Below, one piece after another: positions 32,904-44,333 of a stretch of 64,000 nt of DNA. Source of the stretch: Macrolepiota albuminosa (taxonomy: Eukaryota > Basidiomycota > Agaricomycetes > Agaricales > Agaricaceae); contig JAMWFC010000005.1 of assembly GCA_027475525.1 (NCBI GenBank), positions 620,001-684,000 of the forward strand, in the 5' to 3' direction. Under the pieces are notes generated by a model. It was given only the letters and a program-made list of their open reading frames with translations, was not told the origin of the DNA and searched no databases. The first letter of the stretch is position 1, and each line of letters opens with the position of its first letter. The position numbers were made by a program, and so were the translations under genes.

Positions 32904-35501
32904 ATGTCCACTTCTTTCGACGCCTCTGCTCTCCGTAATTTCCTGGCTAAGGCCTCCTATTTATTTGATCGCGCTAAGTCTGTCGGTCCTGCCGATGCGC
33001 CACAAACCGTCCCTGGTATTATGCAACTCTATCGGCGCTGGCTCGTGGTCCGCGGCTCCGACAGTTCCTGGGAGCGGGGTGACGAGGTTCGCGAGTGGTG
33101 CGTGGCCCAGTACTGTGAGTATGAGGGTGCCGATTGGTTGCGCCCTTTCGCGGACCTTTTTGTAAGTTTTCTAAGTTTGATTTTGGCGTTGTGGCGCTAA
33201 GGTTCAGCGCCCATACTAGGCTCCCTCCTTATCTGACAAGATCGACGCATTGTTGGCTAGCACCGAGGTCAGCGAAGTAAGTCCTTCCTTCTCCTCCCCC
33301 CTTTTTCCACTGTTAATCCTTGAGTAGTCGGTTGCCACGTCTCCCACCGTCGCCAGTCTTCCTACTGCCCCCTCGGCCTCTACTGTCCCTTCTGTTCCTA
33401 CCGCCCCTCCTTCTTCAACTTCTGTTCCGCCTCCTTCCGTTCTTGGCAGCCCTTTTCGTGGCGCTACTTCTTCCACTCGCCCTGCCCCAAGCACTGCTTC
33501 TCCCGTCCGTACTGCCCCTCCCCATTCGGCCATCAAACGTATTGCCGTTTCTCGTAGCGAGCCACGACCCGGCCCGACACGCCCAACTTCTCACGGTCCT
33601 CCGCGTAATTTCGCCATTGTTATTGAACAAGCGCCTCCTGCTCGTGCTAGTTCTCCTCCCAAACGTACCGTGCGTTCTTTCCCTATCTTTCTTACTCCAT
33701 TTTTCTGACTTCTCCCCTTCCAGATTAATCTCCCTGCTCGTGTTCCCCCTTTGTATGTCGTAAGTGCTTTGCTTGTTGTCGCTAGACTTTAGCGCCTAAA
33801 TGTTAATGTCGATAGGCGCCTAACCAGACCATGTTCACCGATGCGGAGCTTCGCGACCTTTTGCGTCTTCGCCGTGATACTACCGTCATTGATACCGGCG
33901 TTCCGGCTGGTGTCCAAGTACTGGGCGGCAAGAAGAAGGTTACCGTTGCGCCCTTGGAGCGTCGCGCGTTTAGGGCAAAGATTGGCGCGGTAAGCACTGG
34001 TTTGCCCCTTAGTAGGTTCATGCCGTTGCTGACTTCTTTCTTAGTGTGACAAGTGTTGGTCTGAGAACGACCCTGAGGGCTGCTGGTTTCCTACCGCGTC
34101 TCTGCCTTGCTATCAGTGCGATGCGTTGAAACAAGGCTGCGCCTTCAACGGGATTCGTACTCGTGAACGTGGTAGAGACGCCATTATGCAAAGGAACTAT
34201 GAGCGCGCAGTTTTGGTTCGTAACGCCCGGGACTTCGTGCTGCAGCAACGTGATTTGGCGGCTACTCACCAACCCACGGTAATCAGCGCAGCCAGCCTGG
34301 CGCTGCCGACTACCCAGGATGGTACTACCGTGGCAGCACCTTTTGCTCGCTCTCCTCGTCGTCCCGTCCTTTCGAAGCGTAAGCCTGTTGTCGCATCTCC
34401 TGGCAAGAGCCCTGGTAAGCGCCGCGAGCTAGCGCCTGCTACGCCTGTGGTTTTGTCTTCGACCGAGTCTTCTACGGATGAGGGGGAGGGCACTGAGAGG
34501 GATGCCGAGGGCCTGCTACGCCTGTGGTTTTGTCTTCGACCGAGTCTTCTACGGATGAGGGGGAGGGCACTGAGAGGGATGCCGAGGGGAGGATGATGAT
34601 GAAGCTGCGCCCGTTGTTGATGCCGATGCGCTATTGGCGGTACGCGCTCTCCTGCTTCGCCTTACTCCCCCTATTGCCGCTAACCCTCGTCAGAGTGGCC
34701 CCAGTGGTAACCAGTACGCATTTTCCTAACTTCTCTTTTCTTCGCGTGCTAACTTCTTGACTGATAGGTCCCCCACTCCTGTTCCCGTCGTCGTGGCTAT
34801 CCCTGCTGCCGAAGATGTCGTTATGTCTGACGCTGGCGCTACCCCCGCCCCCGAGTCGGTTGCGGCTAGCGACACTCCGGTTGCTCTCCCTATCACTCCG
34901 TCCCTTACTCCTCCCCACAGCTCCTCTTCTTTTCCTAGTAGTCGCGAGACTTCTGCGGCGCCGGAATCCGAAGGAACCCTGGTGCCGGAAGGTGAGCGTC
35001 GTCGCCGCTGGAGATACTTGCCTCCCTACGGCATCCATCTTTCTTCCGCCAGAGCTATGTCCCCCGGCGACGAGCGCCATGAGTGGACACCCCGTGCGCC
35101 TGTAACTGTCCGGGTACGTCCGTCTTTGTTTGTTCCCCCTTTTCTCCCCTTTTCTAACCTTCCATAAGTTCGATCCCTTTTGGACGCCCCCTCCCGCCAT
35201 GCGAGTTTCTGGCGACGCCTTCCCTTGGCTCGGGGACGAGTTCTCCTATCCCGTTACCCCTCTCCGTCCTTCTGCCGACCTTCGCCAGCAACTCCGTCAT
35301 ATCGAGGATGCGACCGAAGCCGTTGGTCGCGAACTTGCCAACCTGCGTCCTTGCGTTTCCACCTTAGCTCGCCGCGAGCGCCTCCTTCTCGAGCTTCATG
35401 ACGATATTACAGCTGCGCTTGAGTGGCAAGCGAGTAACTCGATCCAGGACGGGGACTTGCTTCCTTTGGGCGATCCCGCCCTTCCCGAGTATGATCCGTA
35501 G
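32904..35501 (+). CDS. L accessory gene 1: antisense multi-exon gene with Zn2Cys6-like cluster
   Basis: Exons: 32904-33161, 33241-33276, 33328-33669, 33724-33759, 33816-33989 (or from 33828), 34045 to about 34700, one from about 34769 to about 35110, and about 35167-35501. Most donors are GTAAG or GTGCG and the first six phases agree. The first exon encodes a helical N-terminus; exon 3 is a Ser/Pro/Thr-rich linker. Exon 6 opens with six Cys spaced C-X2-C-X8-C-X8-C-X2-C-X6-C, close to the fungal Zn(II)2Cys6 DNA-binding cluster, followed by a basic region. Later parts hold an acidic stretch and a C-terminal coiled-coil-like helix ending LPEYDP. A 77-bp duplication (34434-34587) and perhaps one missing G near 34590 disturb the frame. 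Inference: a DNA- or RNA-binding accessory protein. Confidence 0.7.
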
Positions 35502-36022
35502 TTGCCGACCCTTAGCGCTTTTAAACTTTTATGGACTTAGTCTTTTTGATACGAACTTTGTAGTGTGTGATCCTATAATAAACGCCTCCCTTGGCTTCAA
35601 ATCGTCAGTTTGTAAGTAATCAAAAGAAAATAAGTAAAAAGGGGAAACGCTCAGTAGATCATCACAGCGCAAAAACCCCTTTGCTGACGCGGTCCAATAG
35701 CCATTACCGCGCCAGCCTAAGTAGAAAATAGGAACTGTCTGGAAATAAATAAGCGGATCCATGTAAGAAGTAGCGCGTATAAAGAAATAGAAAACCAGTG
35801 ATTGCTTATGTCCGTTTAGCGCGGTTGTGAGTAAGCGCTGAACATCGAATGTCGATTCCCTTTTTGGAGGGACCCAGAATAAGTTAAGCACTTTTGATTG
35901 GCTAGCGCTCCTGTTAGGGTCCTGGCTCCTTGAGAAAAGTCCTCCCACGCTGTCGCTAATCGAAACGCTTCCTGTGTCCTATAAATTACTTATGCATCAA
36001 CTCGATTCCATCAGTCTTCGCG
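35502..36022. other. Intergenic spacer between L accessory genes 1 and 2
   Basis: No coding signal seen. It probably holds the 3' end of gene 1 and the promoter of gene 2; GTCCTATAAATTA at about 35976-35988 is a plausible TATA box 35-45 bp before the gene 2 ATG. Confidence 0.45.
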
Positions 36023-36621
36023 ATGGCCACCCCGTCTGGTTGCGTGTGGACTCGAAGCTGTGATCGCGCCTATGTTACCATGGACCCTCCCACCTTTCTG
36101 GACTGGGCCACCTCGTTCTTTCATCATTACCCTCCCGAGGGTATTCCTAAGTTGGCCGACGAAGTAGTCGAGTTGAGTCGTCGCTGTCGGCTTCTGCGGG
36201 CTGCTTGTGAAATCTGGGGAGACGCGTCCCCGTTAACGCGTTTTGGTACAGAGGCTACTTGGAGTCAGGCTTTCCATGTGCGTGTCTTGCTATTCTTGGC
36301 GCACTCCTTCTGACAGTCGCCCAAATCCAGGAAATTGCCACCGAAGACACGGCGGATCGTCTTCAACTTTTGATGGAGGAAAGCTATTACCTGGTTAGTA
36401 ACTGAGCCATCACCTCTCCTTCCGTGTCTAACGGCTCCTTTCCCTTAGTCCCCTCGCAAGTATACCGGCGCTCGTCTCTTTCGTGGTCCCCTCGAGGGGC
36501 CGACCTAACGGCTCCTTTCCCTTAGTCCCCTCGCAAGTATACCGGCGCTCGTCTCTTTCGTGGTCCCCTCGAGGGGCCGACAGTTGTTAGCAAGCGTATT
36601 TCTTGGTTCGGCCCTTCTTGA
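36023..36621 (+). CDS. L accessory gene 2: antisense three-exon gene, unknown function
   Basis: Exons 36023-36281 (donor GTGTCT), 36317-36393 (donor GTTAGT) and 36526-36621, with acceptors TGACAG and CCTTAG and consistent phases. The product is about 144 residues. The N-terminal half (PPTFLDWATSFFHHYPPEGI...RRCRLLRAACE) resembles the start of gene 3 (RPEVLDRLEMFFARLPPGGI...RRYRLLLAMAQE) and, more weakly, of gene 1, so the three genes share a domain. The acceptor of exon 3 lies in an artificial 77-bp duplication (36428-36581); the second copy is used here. No recognised family. Confidence 0.6.
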
Positions 36622-36875
36622 CCTGTCGTGTGTTGTTTTTTCTCCCCCCCCCCTATAGTTTGAGTGAGGCGATCCCATCTTCTTCGCAGCGCCACCGGCC
36701 TAACATATTCCCAGCTTTTTGCTTCTTCTGCCGTTGTTATATGAAATATATCGTTGTTGTCGCGTCCTCGTGATGGTGCCGCATAAGTTCTGTTTCCTAA
36801 GTCCCTTCGACCCTGCATAAGGTCGCTAGGTATATATCTGAGATTTCCGGGCCTAGCGTTGTTAAGTTCTTCGAA

Positions 36876-37664
36876 ATGCCTGCTCCCTTTTTCCTTCTTG
36901 AAGATATCACCTCTGTCCCTCGTCCCGAGGTCTTAGATCGCCTCGAGATGTTCTTTGCTCGACTGCCCCCAGGCGGTATTCGACACCACAACGGCAATAT
37001 CCTGACCCTGATTCGGCGCTACCGGTTACTTCTGGCTATGGCCCAGGAGTGGCTCGTAGAGTCCGAACAGCACCCCAACGCGGTAAGTTTCTACCGTCCG
37101 AGTGATTAAGTACCTTCTTACGTGTCCTCCCAGCCTCCTATTTCGGGTAGCACAAAAAGCTTGGAGTACCTACTCCTCGAAACGGATAATGTTGTGAGTT
37201 CCTCTCCTTTTCCCCGTTCACACATTCAGGTTTGCTGACCCCAGCTTCAGACTTTGAAGTGGTTGCCCTTGCCAGATCTGATTGACGACGATGTTCGTGC
37301 CGCCACGCTCGAGCGCGTCATCATTCCTTTTACGCCTCTAGCTCCTCGCTTCGGAGCTGGAGCGCCTCCTGCCCCCATCCATGCGTCTCCACCCGGTTCC
37401 TCCGCCTTTCGCTTCGGAGCTGGAGCGCCGCCTGCTCCCATAAACGAATCTCCCACCGGCTCTTCCACCATTCGCGCTGGAGCGCCGCCTGCTCCCTCCA
37501 ATGAATCTCCTCCCGGCTTCTCCACCTTTCCTCCGGGGACCTTTCCCTCTACTCCGTCGCCTATTCTTCCCCCTGCACCGCCTCCTTCTCCCGCGCATCT
37601 CCGCCGCAGACAGCACCCCCGGCGCTCTGAGGGATTTGTCAGGGGTCCTCGCCGTAGAACGTAA
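36876..37664 (+). CDS. L accessory gene 3: antisense three-exon gene with GAPPAP repeats
   Basis: Exons 36876-37082, 37134-37193 and 37251-37664, donors GTAAGT and GTGAGT, acceptors CCCAG and CTTCAG, all in phase 0. About 226 residues. The first exon carries the FF-x3-PP-x-GI...RRYRLL domain shared with gene 2. The last exon has three imperfect repeats built on GAGAPPAPI-x-x-SP followed by a Pro-rich basic tail ending RGPRRRT. No signal peptide or membrane segment. Unknown function; it may be a diverged duplicate of gene 2. Confidence 0.65.
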
Positions 37665-37802
37665 AGTAGCCCATAGATCAATTATTGCCAGATCCATAGC
37701 CTTGTATAGTATTTGTATAGTATGAAATTCAATGCGTTGTTGTTCCGTTCATAAGTAAGGTGCAAGGCGCTAAAGTCTAGCGCCCTTCCCCTTCGCATCC
37801 TA

Positions 37803-40800
37803 TTACTGATCGGTTTCTTCTTCTGGTGCGACTTCGTCATCGTCCACAAGTTCGGTCTCCTCTAGCTCTCGAAGTTTAGCAGTGTCAACGTCTAGCGCCG
37901 ATAAAGGCAGTGAAATGTGTTTGCGCGCTAAGTAGGGAATGAGTCGGAACGCCGCTACTGGTCGATGCAAAACTGAGCCGTCCAATTCGCAGAGTACGTA
38001 TGCGCCTCCCCTATTGCGGGAAACCACTATTAGGGGTCCTAGGTAACGAGGCCGCATCTTTTTGTTATGGGTAACCTCGATCTTGGAGTTGCGCATTAGT
38101 ACTAGGGCGCCAGTTGTGAAGTTGTAGTCTCGGATCGTGGCGCTATGCTCGGTTTCAAATCGTAGCGCAGCTTGTCGTCTAGCCTGAAATACTACCTCGT
38201 GTAAGCGCTCGAGATCCTCCATGCATCGTTGTAAGTCTATAGCGCGTTTAGCAATCATGTTGGTAGAGGATAGTATTGAGTTCGGTGGGGGTTGTAGGTA
38301 CGTCGCTTCCACCACGTCCGCAGGTAGCAAGGGGTGGGTGCCAGTAGCCGCATAGTAGGGAGAGCAACCCATCCTCTTTTGTACGGTAACCCGCTCCGAC
38401 CAGAAGACCGAATAAGTCGCCTCGCTCCAGCGACTTTTGTCACCGTCGACCGCCTTGAATAGCGCTTGTCAAACATCGAAATGTGGCCTTTCTACAATTC
38501 CATTAGCACGTTTATTGTATCCTGAGACTCGGATGTGTTGTATGTTGTATTTCTTGGCCAGATAAGTGAGCGCTTTTACTATTGGCGCTCCGTTGTCTGT
38601 GACTATCTCGTGAAGGGCTCCCCAGCGGCAGATAACGTCCTCAAAGAGCCACTTAGCTATAGCGTCTGTATTTTCCCGCTGAAGCATACGGAACTCCGGC
38701 CAATGTACCAAGGAACACCTTCCTTGAATGATATACTTGTAGCGCCCTGACTTGGGCATGTGCATAGTGTTGATATATATTTTTCCGAATAACGGCGCTG
38801 GAGTCGCTACTGTTGGGGGAATTAGAACCTGACGTGTCTGCTGGATTTGACAGAGATGACAAGTGCAAATATACCACGCAATATCGGCGCTAACTTGCGG
38901 CCACCAAAAGCGCTCCAAAAGGTTCGCCCTTGTCGCATAGAGTCCTCGGTGTCCCAAGTCATCATGCATAGCGCGCAGAATCCTAACTCGATTATCCGGT
39001 TTAATTACTAGTTTATGGGCGCCATCTCTATTTCGTCGCCAAAGTCGGTTTTCCACCATAAAGAAAGTTGTCGCATATCGAATGAAGGTGGCGTATTCCA
39101 TATCCGTAAGGTCTGATGGTCGTCGCAAATCCTGTAGCCACTTCCTAACCTGGTCCACTCGCTGATCTTCTGACTTAGCTTTGGCGCTTCGAGGTACCGC
39201 CGAATATGGCAGGTTCTGACTGTCTTCTCGCAAGGGTCTTGGTTCCTCGACTATCTTTAGATCGTTAGATGGCTTAGCGACGTTATAGATACTGGCCGTG
39301 TAAAAAGTTGATGATGCCTGATATGGTCGGGGCTGGTACGGAACAATAGGGTGAAGCCAATTTGAAACTGGTTGGTCTTCGCGAAGCGCCGGAATAGGCA
39401 GCTGAATGATATGCACGAAACCATGCAATCGATCAATCCAGTCGTCAAATACATCGTTGTCGCTATCGTCTAGCGCTTCATCTTCCGGTTGTCTGGGTCG
39501 CCTAGATAATCCGTCCGGCCCGTGGAATGCACTTTTGACGTGTACTAACTCGAAGTGAAACATTAATATCGCTACTACCCAGCGGTTCATACTGGCCGAC
39601 GGTTGAATATCAGGGTTCTGAAGCATTCCTTTGATGTATCGTGCGTCGACCTCGACAATGAGATTTCGTACCCCAATGAGGTACATGCGCAGCGCCTGAA
39701 ACGATCGAAACAAGCCATATAACTCTAGCTTGGGCTGACTGTAGCGCGATTCTCGGTTGTTAAGGGTAATCGATCCGAAACGATTGTAGCGCCTGATTTT
39801 CCGGTTCGCGCTATCACACTGGCATAAGAAGAAGCCAACGGCGATATATGATGTGTCAACAGCAAGTATAACGGGATCGGCGGTAGTATAGTCAATGGGT
39901 ACCAATGGTTTCGCTTCCTGTAGCGCCTTTACTAAGTCCTTCTGGGCATTGATTTGATTGGGTCCGAATTCAAAGGGGACCCCTGAGCAGGTTAGGCGAT
40001 TAAGGGCGTTTGCGCGATGAGAAAAATGGTGTATGAACATGCGCAGCACCCCTACAGTGCCCAAGAATGCGCGAACTTCCGAGAGGTTATGACAGACCCC
40101 CCATTTCTCCAACAGCGCTAATCGGCTCTTTTCTGGAATCCTGCCTTCTGGCGTGCAAACGTGCCCCAAAATTTTAAACTGCGGTGCGCAAAGAACGAGC
40201 TTGTGCCCTGAAAACGTCCCGCCACAATACTTCATGCGCTGAAGTACTCGGTTAACCAGTTGAAAGAATTCCCATAGCGCCATGCGAATATTAGGATTTT
40301 CCGGGTGAACTTCGGGCTTGCCATCTACCAATCGCCAATCCTTCGGGCCTTTAACTCCTACGTCGTCTATGAAACTGAGCACATGGTGGGGTATTTCGGG
40401 CTGTAGGATAAACGTAATATCATCGTGAAATATCGGTACCGAGTTTGTCCATCCCATAGGAAGTGTGACTAGTCGTAGCGCCCCAAACGGTGTTTGAAAT
40501 GTTGTCAAGTCGCGAGAGGAAGGATGGATTAAGCGCTCGTCATAGCCTACGTACAAATCCAGGGTAGCGCCACATATTCGTCCCGTGAAAGATTCAGCGA
40601 CGTGATCGGGAAATGGCGGTACCCCTGAATGACGAATGGTGACTTTGTTTAGCGGTTCTAGGCTGTGAACTATACGTAGCTTCCCGTTTTTCTTTAGTAC
40701 GCAGAACCACCTCAAGCGGTAGGCCGAATTAGAAGGCTCGTATACACCTGCCGCTATCTTGGAGCGAATAATTTGGCAGACTTCGGCTTTGATGCCCGGG

Positions 40801-41513
40801 GGTATGGGTCGGTTATGCTCAGTCCAGGGCACGTGCGGTATTGTCGGTATAACCACTGGTGGAAAGAAGTCAGTTCTAAGTTTACCGCGTTCTGAGTCCT
40901 CCCATGCAAAAGCCTCATTCTGTTTTTGCATGATGTCGACTAGTACGTTCATCTCCTCCGTCGAGAGGAAGCCGGTATCGTGGGCGCTAAGAAATAGCGC
41001 CTTTTGTTCTTCTGTAAATCGTCCTGTTGGTTCAAAGGGTGGTGGATTTGGATCGAGTTTTGGCAGGGTAGCCAAAGGGTCGCCTATTATTTTTCTTTCG
41101 ATGCGAAATTCCTCGGGTACGGCGCTTGCTACCGGTTTTGTTTTAAGCGCTACGGGTTTATATTTCTTCTTGACCTGAACCCCTTTGCGCTTAGGGGTAC
41201 TATTGTTAGCAAACGTATTATAAATAGAGTCATGGTTTCTAGCGAAACCTGATATCAAAGATTCTTTAGAGTCGGGAGTAGAAACGAAATAAGTGTCTGT
41301 TGAAAGGTTTTCAGTAATATCTGACGCAGTGAGGTATAAGTAGGATAACGCGTCACTAGTAAGCGACGAAGAAGAATTCAAGATTTCATGGGCTAAAGGG
41401 GTATAGGATATAAAGTTTACTTGCCCAGTCCGATGGTTATAGTCCAAGATAAGCGCTTCATCTCCATGATCCTCATCACTCATCTCCTCGATGGCACCGG
41501 AAAACACTCGCAA
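37803..41513 (-). CDS. pol of element L (RT, RNase H, integrase), one stop codon
   Basis: Minus-strand pol in the -1 frame relative to gag, overlapping it by 34 bp. RT has the RIVHSLEPLNK and GYDERLI segments typical of a mushroom gypsy lineage, and the active site FIDD at 40373-40362. RNase H has AVDTSYIAVG, E in KLELYGLF, D in VEVDARYIKG and PDGLSRR. Integrase has HHCC (HDDLGHRG...CTCHLC), D in VTDNGAP and E in IVERPH. The first catalytic Asp reads Asn (YINTMHM, about 38763), unlike Z. A TGA near 38468 replaces the Arg codon seen in Z (DIRQALFK), splitting pol into 41513-38469 and 38372-37803. There is no chromodomain. Confidence 0.9.
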
Positions 41514-44254
41514 GGGTCGTCACTAACGTAAGGTCGCTTTCTCGGTCCTGGTTTCTGGAATTTCCCCCGTGGAAACGTTGGTACCGTTCTTCTGACGCCC
41601 GAGTTAGGGTCGCTAATAGTTAGCGTCGTTTCGTCTTCAGACGTCGTCTTGACTACTGATCGGGCTAAGACGTCGAAGGGCCTCCCTAATAATAAGTCGT
41701 ACGCAGGCGATCTAAGAATGTGTATTTGAAGGTAAAACGTAAGATCGCCAACAGCGCATGGCACGTTACGAGCCATTCCCAAGGATCGATCAATAGTGCC
41801 GTTAGCGCTTTGCATATTAAGAATGATGGTCGGGTCGTAAATGATGCCAAGCTCGTTAGCGACGTCGGCAGCCATTGAAATAATCTGTGATCCGCTGTCC
41901 ACAATAGATTCTATCTCGCTTTTTCCATCAACTGTCAACATAATCGAGCGAATCGCGTGAGAGTCTTGGGCCACAGTGAGGACGGCGGGATCGTCGCTAG
42001 ATCTTAGCGATTTAAGGTAAGTTTTGACCGGGTCAATGGACGTAGCTTCTTTGGGTGGCGCGGCCTCTTCTTTGATTTCCGACGCGACCGTCTCGGTTAT
42101 GTACGCGAATCCAGGTAGCGCGTCGTCGCATTCGTCCACCGCCGTTACATTGTTAGCTACGTTCCGTCGAGGGGTTACCGCTGTACGCATCTGATTCCTG
42201 ACGTCTGGCGCCACACTGCATAGCTCCCCTACCGACATCGTGACTTGACTCTTCATAATACGATCGAATACTTGCTTAGATTTTTCTATGTCGTAGATTG
42301 GTGCCGTTGGTCGGTAGCCTCCTGCTGGCTTGTCTGGCGCCCCAAAGTTTCGATTGATAGGCGGAGCGTAGTTACTGGCAAGTCCTGAATACGGGTGTAG
42401 TGGCGGTTCCGTGCTAGCTGGTGCTTTGGCCGTATCAGGTGTGTCGTCGTTGATACTGGGATTCGCAGGCTTTGCGGGTGCTGGATCTGCCGTAGCGCCT
42501 GAGGGCCTATAGTCTTTCAACGGTTGCTTGCTCTTTTTAATCTCTACACCATCGAAAACCTGATTTTTTAGCGACTTTAGCTCCCTTTCCAACGTCTCAA
42601 TCCTCTCCTCTCGTGACAACGTCGGTCGCTCGCTAACAGCGTTAAGCTGGAGTACTTCATGGATTAGCGCCTGTTGTGGAGTTGTTTCTGCCTCCGTTGC
42701 GGCCGTACTATTGAGATTGCCCGTCGCTAAGTTCCCAGGGTTCCGTCGGTGCCATTCATCAATTCGTCCCTGGAAGGTTCGGTGCTCAGGATATAGAGGG
42801 ATGTTAGCGCCGGAGGGTAGGACTATCTTCCCGTTGGCGCCTCGGCGCGCTCTTCCTTGGCGTAGATATTGTTCAAGGATAGCGCAGCGTCCGCGAGTCA
42901 TCGTATGTCCTGCCTCACCACAGAAGTGACAAGGGCCGGATTGCATATTACCTCGTGGCGCATTAAGGCTGGTCGAGATTAACGTTTCCAATTTGCTCAT
43001 AACGTTTGCGACNNNNNNNNNNNNNNNNNNNNNNNNNNNNNNNNNNNNNNNNNNNNNNNNNNNNNNNNNNNNNNNNNNNNNNNNNNNNNNNNNNNNNNNN
43101 NNNNNNNNNNNNCCGGATTGCATATTACCTCGTGGCGCATTAAGGCTGGTCGAGATTAACGTTTCCAATTTGCTCATAACGTTTGCGACGGCCGTGTTGA
43201 CTGCGTTTTCCAGATCCTCCTTCTTGACAAAACCTCCCTGATTGTTAGTCGCGCTAGGTGCTGGCGCCGCAACAGGTGGCGCCTTTCCTCCGTTATCAGT
43301 GCTAGAAGGTCGCTGGAAGGGGATGCCAGTATCCGTGCCTTTCAGTATCCATTTACCTGCTTCAAAAACGTCTTCTATATCGTAGGGTTCCTCAGGATGG
43401 TGGTCGGACTTAAGAATTTCTAAGCGACGAGCTATACGAGTCCAAAGTGATGTTGGAATGCCTTGTTGAAACAAGCGCCGTTCCTCGTTCCTGTAGAGTT
43501 TGCCATTCTGTACTAGCCATCTTGCAATTCGCTGGAAATCTCGATAATAAGTAGATAGCGTGCCTAGTGTATAAATGCCCGTTGCGAAGGTATCCTGTAC
43601 CAGCTTCTGGATTTCAAGGACGGTATAGCGCGTGGATTCTTCAGCGCCAGGGTACAGTTTAATGATCGCCTTTTTCCATTCCTCGTAGGTAAACGACCTT
43701 GGCACCGCCTCTCATGTTAATCCTTGAAACTCATCCAGTCCCGTCCAGGATTCCGCGGTATCGTAGGAAACGTATCTGGCGGCGTATTCTTTCATTTGGG
43801 TGTTGTCGGTGACTCGGCAGTCGCGTAATAAATATTCCAATTCTCGAAAATACTGTGTTAGCTCGCGAGGTTTCGTCTCGTCCCATTTTGGCGACGAGAA
43901 GTGGTTTCTTGGCGGCATACGCGGTGTGTTTGCCTGCTCCATACTAGCTGGCGTCGACGTCGTGGTGGGAATAGTAGTGTTAGTGGTAGTTTCGCTTGGC
44001 GTAGTTGTAGTCGGTACTGGCTCGGGTAATTCTGAGTTGCTAGGTTCTGGCGATAATGACCTAGACAGCTCTTCCAAAGGAGTAAGCGGTGTATGGTTTT
44101 CACCTGCTAAGTATTCGAACGGTCGGGAAAATGGAAAGAAGCTTTCAGCCAAGCTATCTGGAGCGGCTTCAAGTTCCTGATCTAAAGTCTGCCTCGGTAG
44201 CGCGCCTGGTAAGTGTGGTGACTCAGTTAAGGTTTGTTCAAACGCGCTCTCCAA
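41480..44254 (-). CDS. gag and protease of element L (one stop codon, one N gap)
   Basis: ATG 44254 opens an acidic, Thr-rich leader, then a capsid-like domain (FRELEYLLRDC... to about 43370), a zinc knuckle (CHFCGEAGH...C, about 42934-42890) and a protease with DSGS (about 41903-41889) and LLLGRPFDVLAR. A TGA near 43710 replaces an Arg codon. A 100-N gap (43013-43112) is flanked by the same 77 bp on both sides, so the gap is probably spurious; gap plus duplication add 177 bp and keep the frame. Ends at 41480 after a basic tail. Confidence 0.88.
43013..43112. other. Assembly gap of exactly 100 N inside L gag
   Basis: The 77 bases before it (42936-43012) equal the 77 bases after it (43113-43189), so the two contigs overlap and no sequence is likely missing. 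Confidence 0.9.
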
Positions 44255-44311
44255 TAGGAGGCGGCGCTGTCGCTGGGCTCGAGTTTCCGGCGGAATTCTG
44301 CCTCAATAGAA

Positions 44312-44330
44312 CCCCTTGCAGTGGGCTCCA
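44312..44330 (-). promoter_or_regulatory. Primer binding site of element L
   Basis: The minus strand reads TGGAGCCCACTGCAAGGGG, three bases after the 5' LTR end. It begins TGG as expected for pairing with a tRNA 3' CCA end; I cannot name the tRNA without a search. Confidence 0.75.
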
Positions 44331-44333
44331 AAA

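Noticed and set aside
33216..33536. 106-residue minus-strand frame rich in Gly and Glu (also at 78-398)
   Set aside because: It is the shadow of the Ser/Pro/Thr-rich exon 3 of accessory gene 1 on the plus strand.
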